In this document: positions 35,783 through 44,823 of the stretch, one piece after another
Layout of the letters: each line of letters starts with the position of its first letter
Numbering within the stretch: position 1 is the stretch's first letter
DNA from: JAAELZ01 sp965223465
Lineage (GTDB): Bacteria > Pseudomonadota > Gammaproteobacteria > Arenicellales > Poriferihabitantaceae
Length of the DNA stretch: 64,000 nt
Assembly (NCBI GenBank): GCA_965223465.1
Contig: OZ245025.1
Span: 62,001-126,000 of the forward strand
Direction of reading: 5' to 3'
Translations under genes and position numbers: made by a program
Notes under the pieces: generated by a model
Database searches by the model: none
What the model was told of the DNA's origin: nothing
Seen by the model: only the letters and a program-made list of their open reading frames with translations

Positions 35783-36328
35783 TTATTGTGCTGCAAGCTT
35801 TCCCAGCTCATTTAAAATTGCGATGAGTAAATCTTTGCTCTCTCCGCGCATTTTTTTACTCAATATATCGAAATTGCGTTCACCATCGACCAGTTTTTTC
35901 ATCGCGCCGGCGATTTCTGCCATCGCGCCCCCGGTTTTCGACATTTGTTCTGCCATCAGGGATAAGGCATTGAGCGCGCCGGTATCACCGCTGCTCGCCG
36001 CATGAATAATAGATGCCAGGCCAGGCGCGGCATTGGCTGCGTCTGCCTTAGCGTTGATATCAGGCAGAGTGTCTGGATTTTGAATGCCCTCGAGGATGCT
36101 GCTAATGATGACCGAATCTTCTTCATCTAAATCATTTAATAAAGTTTCGCCGCGCTCTCCATTCATTAGTCGTTGAGCAACGATCGCTAACTTATCCCAG
36201 CCTTGTTGTTGTAACACCTTTATTTGCGGTTCAAACGCCAGGCGTTCTTGTTCATTCTGGCAGGCTTTGACCATGGCATGAATAAAAGGCGCGTGCATTT
36301 GGCGGATTTGTTCGCGTTTTTCGATCAT
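35783..36328 (-). CDS. cytosolic hypothetical protein diverging from htpX
   Basis: A 181-residue soluble protein starting MIEKREQIRQ. A longer frame with a hydrophobic N-terminus runs back into the htpX gene and is rejected. The sequence is helical and acidic, with an Ala/Gly-rich linker near residues 95-125 and a C-terminal amphipathic helix. No known domain recognised. It shares a short divergent promoter with htpX, which hints at a link to envelope stress, though nothing in its sequence shows this. Confidence 0.7.
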   Translation of the reverse strand: MIEKREQIRQMHAPFIHAMVKACQNEQERLAFEPQIKVLQQQGWDKLAIVAQRLMNGERGETLLNDLDEEDSVIISSILEGIQNPDTLPDINAKADAANAAPGLASIIHAASSGDTGALNALSLMAEQMSKTGGAMAEIAGAMKKLVDGERNFDILSKKMRGESKDLLIAILNELGKLAAQ

Positions 36329-36389
36329 CGGCTTGAAAATAGAGGTGAAGATGTCATATTGAGTGTAACAAATTAACCAGGATTTACCT

Positions 36390-37244
36390 ATGTTTAGTCG
36401 CATCGTATTGTTTTCGCTCACTAATATCGCCGTTATTGCGGTGCTTAGTATTGTGATGCGCATCTTTGGGATTGATCAAGCCTTGGGTCAAAATACCATG
36501 GGTTTGTTGGTGATGACAGCCGTATTTGGCATGGGCGGCGCCTTTATTTCATTGGCCATGTCCAAAAGCATGGCCAAACGCTCGACCGGGGCACAAGTCA
36601 TTGAACAACCCCAGAATGAACAGCAACAATGGTTGCTCGAAACGGTTAGACAACAGGCCGAGCAGGCGGGAATTGGGATGCCTGAAGTGGCGGTTTATCA
36701 ATCGCCAGATGTCAATGCATTTGCGACCGGTATGAAAAAAGATGATGCGCTGGTCGCGGTAAGTACGGGTTTGCTCAATAATATGCGCAGAAATGAAGCC
36801 GAGGCGGTACTGGCGCACGAAGTGAGCCATGTCGCCAATGGGGATATGGTCACGCTTACCTTAATTCAGGGCGTGGTGAACACCTTTGTGATGTTTTTTG
36901 CGCGAATTGTGGCGGGCGTATTATCCGGTGGCAGAGAAGGGCGTAATGGCATGGCGTACTTTGCCATGGTCATGCTGATGCAAATGGTGCTTGGATTGTT
37001 TGCCACGATGATTGTCTCCTGGTTTAGTCGGCACCGTGAGTTTCGTGCTGATGAAGGCGGGGGAGCGCTTTCTGGAAACGCTAATATGATCGCTGCGCTG
37101 CAACGCTTACAGAAGGTACATGCGCCAACGGATTTACCCGAGCAAATGGCTGCGTTTGGGATTTCTGGTGTACCGAGCAAGTTCAGTCATTTGTTTGCCT
37201 CTCATCCGCCTTTGGAAGACCGGATTGCGGCATTACAAAAATAG
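36390..37244 (+). CDS. htpX: HtpX zinc membrane protease
   Basis: A 284-residue inner-membrane M48 metalloprotease that degrades misfolded membrane proteins. Two N-terminal membrane segments (about residues 4-24 and 35-55) are followed by the zinc site HEVSH at residues 143-147. Two further hydrophobic segments come next, then the third ligand Glu in HREFRADEGG. The length is near E. coli HtpX (293). Confidence 0.95.
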   Translation: MFSRIVLFSLTNIAVIAVLSIVMRIFGIDQALGQNTMGLLVMTAVFGMGGAFISLAMSKSMAKRSTGAQVIEQPQNEQQQWLLETVRQQAEQAGIGMPEVAVYQSPDVNAFATGMKKDDALVAVSTGLLNNMRRNEAEAVLAHEVSHVANGDMVTLTLIQGVVNTFVMFFARIVAGVLSGGREGRNGMAYFAMVMLMQMVLGLFATMIVSWFSRHREFRADEGGGALSGNANMIAALQRLQKVHAPTDLPEQMAAFGISGVPSKFSHLFASHPPLEDRIAALQK

Positions 37245-37347
37245 TGCCGACCTTCTGATTCTACCGGAGCAATAAATTATTGATTCTGGCACCAAGCTGG
37301 TCTACCCTTCGCGTCCCTTTTGCCTTCGTCAACAAAGGGTTTATCTT

Positions 37348-37440
<93 letters not shown>

Positions 37441-37553
37441 GCAATATATAACCCGTTGAAATATATTGGATTATCATATTTTATTTACATTAAACCCACT
37501 AATAAACCCACTATTGGGCAAAAGTCTGAACGCTTTTTAAGCGATAAAATTGT

Positions 37554-37745
37554 TTAAAATTCCTTAAAGAGAATGGCGAACTGCCTGCATTAGTCGAGGG
37601 TAAAAAGTACAGCTTCATCATTGAAGATGATTTGCAGGTAATGAGTGGCCAGTTGGTTAGGCTTATTTGCTATTTAGAAAATGGCTGCCATATACAACCG
37701 ACTCAATCTCTCGTTGAAACACTCCATTGTACTGTAGGCTTTTAA
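37554..37745 (+). pseudogene. coding remnant just downstream of tRNA-Ser
   Basis: An open frame without a start codon has clear protein character (LKENGELPALVEGKKYSF, then IIEDDLQVMSGQLVRLICYL) and ends at a TAA. It is preceded by a duplicated TAAACCCACTA motif (about 37491-37513). It could be the end of a gene cut when the island formed. No family recognised. Confidence 0.35.
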
Positions 37746-37904
37746 GTACAGCGCTGAAAAACCAGCTCCAAGCATAGTTTGCCCTATAATCTTTATAAAA
37801 CATAAGAAATTAGAGTCATCACCATATAGGACACCAATCCAAGTAAATGCCAACCCTAGCGCAACTAAAATCCAAAATGCCGCCCTTAAAGAACTTTTTC
37901 TCAC
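37674..37904 (-). CDS. small membrane protein, unknown
   Basis: A 76-residue frame with a basic N-terminus and two hydrophobic segments (AAFWILVALGLAFTWIGVL and FIKIIGQTMLGAGFSALYL). Its 3' end overlaps the remnant on the other strand. Composition supports a membrane protein, but no family is recognised. Confidence 0.45.
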   Translation of the reverse strand: MRKSSLRAAFWILVALGLAFTWIGVLYGDDSNFLCFIKIIGQTMLGAGFSALYLKAYSTMECFNERLSRLYMAAIF

Positions 37905-37980
37905 GAATTGATAAGGTCTTACTATTTTTTTTCTAGCACAATCATTTTAGTTATCTACTTAGAGGTAAACTTTAAGCACG

Positions 37981-38424
37981 CTATTCACAACTACCTGGTT
38001 CTGCGCCTGTAACTAATGGGAACGTACCCCCTATTGTTACTCTAACGCAGTTACCAATAGTGATATCCGATGTGGCCGGAGTGCTAATAATTGATTCACT
38101 ACCGTCAGCTCTTAATATGGTGTAGGCGTTTCCCTTCTTCTGAGTAATTGCATCTTCAGTAACCGCTCCTGCAATAGCGCCAGCCAAGCCACGTACTAGA
38201 TAAGTACCCCAAGAATGATTATTGCTACTCCCAAAAATACTAGCTGCTGATCCAACAGTCGACCCAATTCCAGTGTTTGTCCCTCCAATAGTAACTGGAT
38301 CAATTTTTAAAACCTTCCCGTAAAAAACAGTTTTAACGGCTTGATCTCTGGCTACATAGCTATCAGACGTTGCACACCCGGTTAGTACCCATAAAGCGAT
38401 CAATATGATTAATAGTTTTCGCAT
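37981..38424 (-). CDS. outer-membrane lipoprotein of SlyB/glycine-zipper type
   Basis: A 147-residue lipoprotein with signal peptide and lipobox LTGC (acylated Cys about residue 17). A glycine-zipper stretch (LVRGLAGAIAGAVTEDAITQKKG) follows, then a small beta domain ending in IGNCVRVTIGG. This order matches SlyB/Pcp proteins, which help envelope stability. The N-terminal half of the mature region is Gly/Ser-rich. It is the best-formed gene in the accessory stretch after tRNA-Ser. Confidence 0.75.
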   Translation of the reverse strand: MRKLLIILIALWVLTGCATSDSYVARDQAVKTVFYGKVLKIDPVTIGGTNTGIGSTVGSAASIFGSSNNHSWGTYLVRGLAGAIAGAVTEDAITQKKGNAYTILRADGSESIISTPATSDITIGNCVRVTIGGTFPLVTGAEPGSCE

Positions 38425-39120
38425 TTCTATATCCTTATCCCCAAGACCAGCACATTCTAATTCATCTTGAGTAACATAGCTGCTTATATTCCATTAATTT
38501 TATAAAGGTAAATATTATAGCCATTAATCAGTAAGTACTTTCTTAAGCTCAGAAACTTTCAGCATTTCAGCGGTCTCGCTTTGGGAAGTATCCCGCAAAT
38601 TTGCGGTATTTTTTGGGTTGCCCAACCGACATATTCGCAATCTTCGCTGCGGCTATAGTCCAATGGCTCACTTAACACTGTCAGAAACAAAAAGGTACTT
38701 AGGGGCGTTATTCGTTAACGCGGGGTTTGAGTGGAGGCGCGTTGCATATAGAATGTCATTTTTTGGGAGGGTTTCGTATTATAAATATTGCATATTATTT
38801 TTATGCTACTTTAACATGCACTAACCAAAACCCCTTTTTTGTCGAAAAGTGTCAGATTTCCCTACCAAAACTCTTTGGGGAAACTTGGGACTTACATTAG
38901 CTTCGGCGTCAGCTGGTTGGTCCTTTTTTTCTAAAAGTGTTGTTTTTGTCGTATTTCACCACTTCCGTGATTTCCAGCTATTACCAGGCTGAGACCCCCG
39001 AGTTTATCGACTTTACCTATCTTAACGGTAGGAAGTAAGTTCAAAATAGTGTGGCTAGAAAAACTGCGTGCAGTGCAATACCCATTAAATTTTTACAAAG
39101 TGAGAGCCTATCGCAGTGAT
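38425..39120. other. 696-base stretch without a supported gene
   Basis: Compositionally mixed DNA. It holds a terminator-like palindrome (38593-38614) and a small hairpin GCGTTA/TAACGC near 38706-38722. A frame at 38618-38824 has no ribosome site or protein-like character and is not called. Confidence 0.6.
38593..38614 (+). terminator. candidate intrinsic terminator
   Basis: The 14-base palindrome CCGCAAATTTGCGG is followed at once by TATTTTTT. It would stop rightward transcription, although no rightward gene directly precedes it now. Confidence 0.5.
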
Positions 39121-39489
39121 TTAATGCACTTTAGCGCAGATAGCAAACACTCGAATTTCTACAAGCAAATTCTGAATTGTTGGATTGTGAAACGAAGCGA
39201 ACCAACCGTTATTATTCGGTTGACTACTTACGAGATGAAGATCATACGTATCACTAGATGCTCCGCCGCCTAGCACCTGCTTACCTGCTGAACACGATAC
39301 CGAAATAAATCCCCCAGTACCACCCTGATACACTATTGAATCAGAGTTAGAAACCAACTCATACCCGGATATATCGTTGTCCCCTAGCGGAATCACTACA
39401 ACTTTATTCTGGGCAATTGCCAACCCTGTAATGAGCAGAGTGCCGCTTAATACAAGAATAGGCACAAGGGCTTTGATTGAATTGATCAT
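39121..39489 (-). CDS. small exported hypothetical protein
   Basis: A 122-residue protein with a signal peptide cleaved after GLAIAQ. The mature part has the pattern GGFISVSCSAGKQVLGGGAS, then NNNGWFASFHN and a final AICAK. I recognise this as a small beta-sandwich-like pattern that recurs in secreted bacterial proteins of unknown function. Two cysteines could pair. It stands alone in the accessory region. Confidence 0.6.
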   Translation of the reverse strand: MINSIKALVPILVLSGTLLITGLAIAQNKVVVIPLGDNDISGYELVSNSDSIVYQGGTGGFISVSCSAGKQVLGGGASSDTYDLHLVSSQPNNNGWFASFHNPTIQNLLVEIRVFAICAKVH

Positions 39490-39775
39490 GACTCGCTATC
39501 GTGCTGGCGTATCAGCAAATAGTACACCCCGAGTCCGTAATGATCAAATTACCTTACTGTTGTGTCTACCTTTAGGCATAATATTTCAAAAGTTTTTCGC
39601 TGAACGTGTGAAAATGTTTGGGGGGCGCGTATCTAGAAGTAATCCTCAAATACTTTTATAACCCTCCCGTTAAGGCAAATGGATTAAAGATAAAATCGAC
39701 TGGGCAATTATTTACTCCATACAGTTAATCATAAGATGTTATGTTCTTATTATCGCCTTGTCATTACCTAACAAA

Positions 39776-40270
39776 ATGAAACAATTATTCTTATTTACTG
39801 TGCTAATAGCAGCTTTAACAATATCTCATCCTACGGTCGCTAGTTCTCTTCTAACAAAACCTGGGGAGCTTCCTGAATTTTGCCCTTTGACATGGAGTTC
39901 TAAACCAATGCTAATGGAACCAGAAGGCGAATATAGAGCTTTGTTAGAACTGATTTCTGGTTTTTGGTTTGGAGAGAATCCGCCGTTAGATGTTGATGAA
40001 ATAAAGTCTGGGCTATCGAACGCATATACTGTTGTGGGAGGTGATCCGGATGATGCGCCTTTGGTAATTGTTGCGTTTCAATTCTTAGATACTTCTTCCG
40101 CTGATAAAGCTGAAAATCGGCTGGAAATGAAATTAGATGGATCTCCGTCACACAAGTTTGCTAAATATGGTGAGGTAGTAATAATTCTGGGTCACAGACA
40201 TCCTGTAGAAGATCAGTGTGCTACCTGGTTTTGGAATCGAATAGTAGATGAATTTGAAGGTTCCACGTAG
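39776..40270 (+). CDS. exported hypothetical protein
   Basis: A 164-residue protein starting MKQLFLFTVLIAALTIS, a good signal peptide cleaved after TVASS. A TTG six codons earlier is possible but would spoil the signal. The mature part is acidic with two cysteines (EFCPLTW and EDQCATW) and tryptophans. AT-rich codon use differs from the core genes. No family recognised. Confidence 0.6.
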   Translation: MKQLFLFTVLIAALTISHPTVASSLLTKPGELPEFCPLTWSSKPMLMEPEGEYRALLELISGFWFGENPPLDVDEIKSGLSNAYTVVGGDPDDAPLVIVAFQFLDTSSADKAENRLEMKLDGSPSHKFAKYGEVVIILGHRHPVEDQCATWFWNRIVDEFEGST

Positions 40271-40555
40271 TCAGGTGTCTAGTTGATGGTAGCGTCGCCG
40301 ATATTTTGTATGATGTTAGCCTAAGGTTTCTTGCTCACTTTAATTAATCCGTTTCTAAAAAATCGATTTTGAAAAACTGCACGCGCACAAAAACGCTTAG
40401 GGGCGGTCGGTCTAGTGGATTTGGCTTAAAAGTCTAGTCACCCCCTCTCTGGTGAATTAGATTGATGCCTAAAAGTGAGGTTTTGTCGGGGTTTCATATG
40501 AGTAGGTTGTCGGTTTTAATGTCAACAATACTCAACAAATCATTTATACATCATG
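40271..40555. other. 285 bases with no supported feature
   Basis: No plausible frame, tRNA or clear hairpin was found. The sequence CTTAGGGGCG occurs here and also near 38698, but the two contexts do not align further. Confidence 0.5.
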
Positions 40556-40711
40556 TCAGTTCTTGTACTTTTTCCTTATCTGTGATCGTAGTTGTGTAAG
40601 CCAAGCCTGGTGCTCTGCTTCTTCTCTATCTATCGTCCTTTGTTCTCTTATTACGTCCAATTTATTAACTAATTCAGGATCATCTCTATCATAGAGTGTC
40701 CGAAAATTAAT
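40556..40711 (-). pseudogene. possible remnant overlapping the CoA-transferase end
   Basis: In another frame from the CoA-transferase fragment, about 50 codons read FRTLYDRDDPELVNKLDVIR and then EAEHQAWLTQLRSQIRKKY, a convincing helical protein tail ending in TGA. It has no start. Two coding signals meeting out of frame suggest an old junction here. Confidence 0.3.
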
Positions 40712-41136
40712 TCGGTTTCAGTCGCTGCCTGAATATCAATGGGAGAGATATTTGGTGCAGTTTCAAGCAAATGCATACCGTCATCCTGAGGTTTGAGAAC
40801 TGCAAGATCAGTGACAATCAAATCGACTCTTCTTGTCGATGTTAGTGGGAGTGTACATCTTTCAACTATTTTTGGAGCCCCCTTTGCTGTGTGCTTCATC
40901 GCAACGATAACTTTTCGTGCGCCCGAGACTAAGTCCATGGCCCCGCCCATGCCCGGTACCATCTTATTGGGGATCACCCAGTTAGCAAGATGTCCTGCCT
41001 TATCTACTTGAAGGCCACCCAACACGGTCATATCCAGATGACCACCGCGAATCAGGCCAAAAGAAAAGCAACTATCAAAAGCCGCGGCACCAGGAAGTGC
41101 AGTGATAAAGCCTCCACCCGCATCCGTGAGAGATGG
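40669..41136 (-). pseudogene. truncated 3-oxoacid CoA-transferase beta subunit
   Basis: The 155 C-terminal codons of a ScoB/PcaJ/AtoA-type CoA-transferase beta subunit are cut at the IS21 boundary. Visible motifs are LPGAAAFDS, RGGHLDMTVLGGLQVD, NWVIPNKMVPGMGGAMDLV and AMKHTAKG, all strongly conserved. The N-terminal part with the catalytic glutamate is missing, so the gene cannot give an active enzyme. Such enzymes activate acetoacetate or 3-oxoadipate, endpoints of tyrosine or aromatic breakdown. It may therefore once have belonged to the neighbouring catabolic cluster. Confidence 0.88.
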
Positions 41137-41162
41137 TGTTAATTTGCATCCAAAATTGACCC
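41137..41162 (+). repeat. left terminal inverted repeat of the IS21 element
   Basis: Twenty-six bases that match perfectly the reverse complement of 43579-43604. An inner related copy follows around 41172-41195. Confidence 0.92.
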
Positions 41163-41223
41163 ACTAAGGCTAGGTATTTGCATCGAATTTTGACCCACGT
41201 ACAACCCCTCCTGCGAACAACTA

Positions 41224-42762
41224 ATGCAGGAGATAATTGGAGTGATAGACGTGGCGTTATTAAGTGTAATAAGACGATGGCATTTCCGTGAAGGGATGCC
41301 GATTCGAGAGATAGCAAGACGAACCGGGCTGTCCCGTAATACGGTTCGCAAGTATCTCGCTAGTGGCGTGGTGGAGCCGAGCTACCCGAAACGGAAAAGC
41401 CCATCCAAACTGGATGATTACGAACAGACTCTGACCAACTGGCTGTTCAGAGAAGCGAGAAGGCACCGTAAGCAGCGACGCACCGTTCGTCGGTTGCACG
41501 GCGATCTGGTTCAACTTGGTTTTACTGGTTCGTATGACCGGGTTGCTGCTTTTGCCCGCACTTGGAGGCAGGAACAGCAGGAGGCAAGGCGAGGTGCGGG
41601 CAAGCACACCTATGTTCCCTTGTCCTTTGCACCAGGAGAAGCCTTCCAGTTCGACTGGAGTGAAGATTATGCCGTGATCAATGGTGTGAACACCAAGTTG
41701 CAGATTGCGCACTTCAAGCTCAGTCACAGCCGGGCCTTCTACCTGCGGGCTTATCTGTTGCAGAGCCACGAGATGCTGTTTGATGCGCACTATCATGCCT
41801 TTGGCGTTTTCGGCGGTATACCCGAGCGCGGGATTTATGACAACATGAAGACGGCGGTAGATAAAGTTGGCCGTGGCAAGCAGCGTACCATCAACCGGCG
41901 CTTTCAGGCGATGGCCAGCCACTATTTGTTCGAGGCGGAGTTCTGCAACCCTGCAGCAGGCTGGGAGAAAGGCCAGGTAGAGAAAGGGGTACGCGATGCG
42001 CGTTACCGGATATGGCAGGATGCACCCCGATTCAAGTCACTCGCTGAGTTGAATCGCTGGTTGCAGCAGCGCTGTATAGATCTGTGGCAGGAATCGGCCC
42101 ATCCCCAGGACAAACAAAAGACGATCTACGATTACTGGCAACAAGAGCAAGCAAATCTGATGGAGGTGCCCGCTGCCTTCGATGGCTTTGTTGAACACAC
42201 AAAACGGGTTACCTCAACCTGTCTGATCACCTTTGAGCACAATCGATACAGTGTCCCGGCGAGCTTTGCCAACCGGGTGGTGAGCCTGCGCGTGTATGCC
42301 GAACGGTTGGTGATTGTGGCAGAAGCTCGCCAGGTGGCCGTTCATGAACGGGTCTTTACCCGCGATCATGGCAGCAGCGGCAGGACAATATATGACTGGC
42401 GCCACTATCTGTCAGTGGTACAGCGTAAGCCTGGGGCATTACGTAATGGTGCCCCCTTCAAGGAACTACCGGAGGGCTTCCAACAACTGCAGACCCGATT
42501 GTTAAAGCACCCTGGTGGTGATCGTGAGATGGTCGATGTGCTGGCCCTGGTGCTGTTGCATGATGAGCAATTGGTTGAACGGGCAGTTAATGAAGCTCTG
42601 AAGGTTGAACACCCGTCCAGAGAGCATGTGCTCAACTGCTTGAGTAGGCTCAGTGACCCCCCTCGTCCCAAATCGCTTCGAACACCTGCGGCACTAAAGC
42701 TGGTTAACGAGCCCGTGGCCAATACCCGGCGCTATGATCGTCTTCGTGGAGGCAAGCAATGA
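41224..42762 (+). CDS. istA: IS21 transposase IstA
   Basis: A 512-residue DDE transposase. The N-terminal helix-turn-helix (MPIREIARRTGLSRNTVRKYL) recognises the terminal repeats. The rve-type catalytic core has Asp in FQFDWSED, Asp in GIYDNMKTAV and Glu in NPAAGWEKGQVEKGV. The C-terminal beta region (FEHNRYSVPASF) is typical of IstA. The start could be the GTG or Met a few codons later. Its stop overlaps the istB start (ATGA). Confidence 0.95.
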   Translation: MQEIIGVIDVALLSVIRRWHFREGMPIREIARRTGLSRNTVRKYLASGVVEPSYPKRKSPSKLDDYEQTLTNWLFREARRHRKQRRTVRRLHGDLVQLGFTGSYDRVAAFARTWRQEQQEARRGAGKHTYVPLSFAPGEAFQFDWSEDYAVINGVNTKLQIAHFKLSHSRAFYLRAYLLQSHEMLFDAHYHAFGVFGGIPERGIYDNMKTAVDKVGRGKQRTINRRFQAMASHYLFEAEFCNPAAGWEKGQVEKGVRDARYRIWQDAPRFKSLAELNRWLQQRCIDLWQESAHPQDKQKTIYDYWQQEQANLMEVPAAFDGFVEHTKRVTSTCLITFEHNRYSVPASFANRVVSLRVYAERLVIVAEARQVAVHERVFTRDHGSSGRTIYDWRHYLSVVQRKPGALRNGAPFKELPEGFQQLQTRLLKHPGGDREMVDVLALVLLHDEQLVERAVNEALKVEHPSREHVLNCLSRLSDPPRPKSLRTPAALKLVNEPVANTRRYDRLRGGKQ

Positions 42763-43532
42763 AAGCTGAAGCTATTATTACTACGTTGAAGTCGCTCAAA
42801 CTGTTTGGTATGGCTGAGACCATTGCGACCATGTCCACTCAGTCTGCACCTGCTTATCAGCAGGCGATACCGATTCTGGAAGTCTTGCTCAAGGCCGAGG
42901 TGGCTGAGCGGGAAGTGCGTTCTATCAACTACCAGATGAAGGTAGCCAAGTTCCCGGTCTATCGGGATTTGGCTGGCTTTGACTTTAGCGAGAGCGAGGC
43001 CGATGAGGCACTCATCCGGGCCTTGCATCGCTGTGAATTTCTGGAAGACGCGCAGAATATCGTCTTCGTGGGTGGCCCGGGTACGGGCAAAACACACCTG
43101 GCAACAGCCATCGGTGTACAGGCGATACAGCATCACCATCTTAGGGTGCGCTGTCTTTCCGTGATTGAACTGGTCAACCAGCTTGAGCAGGAGAAACAAT
43201 TGGGTAAATCAGGACGGTTGGCTAACCGCTTAATGCATACCGATCTGGTGATCCTGGATGAACTGGGTTATCTGCCGTTCAGTCAAACCGGCGGCGCATT
43301 GCTGTTCCATCTGATCAGCAGGCTCTATGAGAAAACCAGTATCATCATTACAACCAATCTGAATTTTGCAGAATGGTCCAGTGTGTTCAGTGACCCGAAA
43401 TTAACGACGGCATTACTGGATAGATTAACCCATCACTGCCATATTATTGAAACGGGCAACGACAGTTACCGGTTCAGGCATTCAACGGCAAAAATGAAGG
43501 AGGCAAAATCTAGAAAAAGAAATTCAACTTAG
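42759..43532 (+). CDS. istB: IS21 helper ATPase IstB
   Basis: A 257-residue AAA+ ATPase related to DnaC, which selects the target and activates IstA. Walker A GGPGTGKTHL is near residues 108-117, Walker B LVILDELGY follows, and ITTNLNFAEWSSVF is a family signature. Translation is coupled to istA by a four-base overlap. Confidence 0.95.
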   Translation: MKAEAIITTLKSLKLFGMAETIATMSTQSAPAYQQAIPILEVLLKAEVAEREVRSINYQMKVAKFPVYRDLAGFDFSESEADEALIRALHRCEFLEDAQNIVFVGGPGTGKTHLATAIGVQAIQHHHLRVRCLSVIELVNQLEQEKQLGKSGRLANRLMHTDLVILDELGYLPFSQTGGALLFHLISRLYEKTSIIITTNLNFAEWSSVFSDPKLTTALLDRLTHHCHIIETGNDSYRFRHSTAKMKEAKSRKRNST

Positions 43533-43578
43533 GTCATAATCAGACCATCTAGACGGGTCAATATTCAGTGCAAATCCC

Positions 43579-43604
43579 GGGTCAATTTTGGATGCAAATT
43601 AACA
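43579..43604 (-). repeat. right terminal inverted repeat of the IS21 element
   Basis: It is the perfect inverse of the left end. A related inner copy lies about 25 bases inward. Confidence 0.92.
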
Positions 43605-43686
43605 CTACTGTATCGATAGTGCGTGTACGGGGATCACCTTCAATCGCAAAAGCCTGGGTATTTCTAGAGAGCTGGTTAAAGTCCAT
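43605..43686 (-). pseudogene. N-terminal stub of an interrupted gene
   Basis: From an ATG at 43686 the frame reads MDFNQLSRNTQAFAIEGDPR, then TRTIDTV, where the IS21 end begins; it stops soon inside the IS. It looks like a genuine protein N-terminus, but I do not recognise it. It does not resemble the start of a CoA-transferase beta subunit, so it probably comes from a different gene than the fragment on the other side of the IS. Confidence 0.45.
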
Positions 43687-43995
43687 TTCTTTTTATCGTC
43701 GTTATCAGTAAAGGTGGTTTTTTCCTGCATTTATGCATAATATTTATCTTTACGTAAAACGTAAAATATATTAAAATAACCGTATTGTTATTACGATTTT
43801 GTGTATCAGCTACCTATCAAGTTTTTATATTAACTAACAAGATAAAAATAATAATATTCATATATATAGAGTATTTCCCCAAGGGAAATTTATCTATTAA
43901 TAAACTCAGGTTACCAAATCAAAATATCATGTGCAATCTAATATCTAAATGAGTAACTAATAATTACGTAATAAATAAAATTAAATCTATTTTTA
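43687..43995 (+). promoter_or_regulatory. AT-rich regulatory region before the IclR gene
   Basis: A 309-base gap of very AT-rich sequence. It contains the palindrome TTATGCATAA (43731-43740), an inverted repeat TTTCCC-CAA-GGGAAA (43874-43888) and a half-site-like ACCAAAT (43913-43919) that also occurs in the operon promoter at 45305. These are candidates for IclR autoregulation. Confidence 0.45.
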
Positions 43996-44823
43996 ATGAA
44001 TAAAGAAAATGAAATAGCCCCTAACCAGCAGCGCAAACACGGTGTTAAATCCATAGATGTAGGGATGCGCGTATTAAAGGCGCTGGTAAACAAGCAGGGG
44101 CAAACGACCCTTCAAGAGCTGTCTGAAGCAACAAATCTTCATCCGGCAAAAGTGCATCGCTATTTGGTTAGTTTGGTCAATACCGGGTTTGTCGAGCATA
44201 CATCTCATGGACGTTATGATCTTGGTAGCTATGCGCTTGAGTTTGCTACTTCTTATTTGTCGCGCCTTGACCCAACCATGATTGCTGGTCCAATTATTGA
44301 AGAATTATGGTCACAAACAGACCAGGGGATAATTCTCTGTGTGTGGGGGGAGTCGGGCACCACGGTCATTAGATGGCTGCAGTCAAGGTTGCCTATTTCT
44401 GTTGGTATACGCCCTGGTTCAATTTTTTTAACCACAATGTCTGCTGCTGGTCGGATATTTCTTTCATATTTGCCCAGCCACCTTACACGTTCAACTGTAG
44501 AGAATGAATTGGCAAGTTTAAATGATGTGCAACACCCCCTTGCGCCGAAAAACAATGAGGACATCCAAGCTTTGATCGAGCAAACACGAAAACTCGGTCT
44601 CGCTAGAGTAGAGGGACATAGTATTGAATATGTATCAGCTATAGCAGCACCAATTTTTAACTATCGCGGGCGCGTTGCACTAGCTTTGTCTCTGTTTGGT
44701 TTCAAAACCAGTTTCGACGCAAGTTGGGACGGACCAAACGCGGAACTGGTAAAATCAGCGGCAGAAGAAATCTCAAAACAGCTGGGGTATATACCCAATA
44801 CCAATATAGCATCCTTAAAATGA
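43996..44823 (+). CDS. IclR-family transcriptional regulator
   Basis: A 275-residue regulator. The N-terminal winged helix-turn-helix is in VKSIDVGMRVLKALVNKQ and TTLQELSEATNLHPAKVHRYL (about residues 16-62). The C-terminal GAF-like ligand-binding domain is typical, with SAAGRIFLSYLP and EYVSAIAAPIFNYRGRVALALSLFG. IclR proteins commonly control aromatic catabolic operons and sense a pathway intermediate. The catabolic operon begins 571 bases downstream on the same strand, so it is the probable target. Ligand unknown. Confidence 0.92.
   Translation: MNKENEIAPNQQRKHGVKSIDVGMRVLKALVNKQGQTTLQELSEATNLHPAKVHRYLVSLVNTGFVEHTSHGRYDLGSYALEFATSYLSRLDPTMIAGPIIEELWSQTDQGIILCVWGESGTTVIRWLQSRLPISVGIRPGSIFLTTMSAAGRIFLSYLPSHLTRSTVENELASLNDVQHPLAPKNNEDIQALIEQTRKLGLARVEGHSIEYVSAIAAPIFNYRGRVALALSLFGFKTSFDASWDGPNAELVKSAAEEISKQLGYIPNTNIASLK

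Larger units (their letters stand above)
41137..43604 (+). mobile_element. IS21-family insertion sequence (2468 bp)
   Basis: The element is bounded by perfect 26-base terminal inverted repeats beginning TGTTAATTTGCATCC. Each end also carries an additional inner copy of the repeat (GCATCGAATTTTGACCC near 41180; GGGTCAATATTCAGTGCAAA near 43554), as is usual in this family. It encodes istA and istB in overlapping order and looks intact. The flanking bases (GATGG before, CTACT after) do not match, so no target duplication is present. Confidence 0.93.

Noticed and set aside
37491..37513. Repeated TAAACCCACTA after tRNA-Ser as an att site
   Set aside because: Only a short tandem duplication; it does not copy the tRNA 3' end and no second distant copy was seen.
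38698..38722. CTTAGGGGCGTTA next to GTTAACGC, reminiscent of an integron attC end
   Set aside because: No matching partner core site or long imperfect stem around it, and the similar CTTAGGGGCG near 40400 lacks the GTTA core. There is no integrase or cassette array.
38618..38824. 68-codon rightward frame
   Set aside because: No ribosome site, no membrane or domain pattern, and it lies in an otherwise empty gap.
41260..41922. 220-codon leftward frame within istA
   Set aside because: Antisense shadow of the transposase, whose catalytic motifs are intact.
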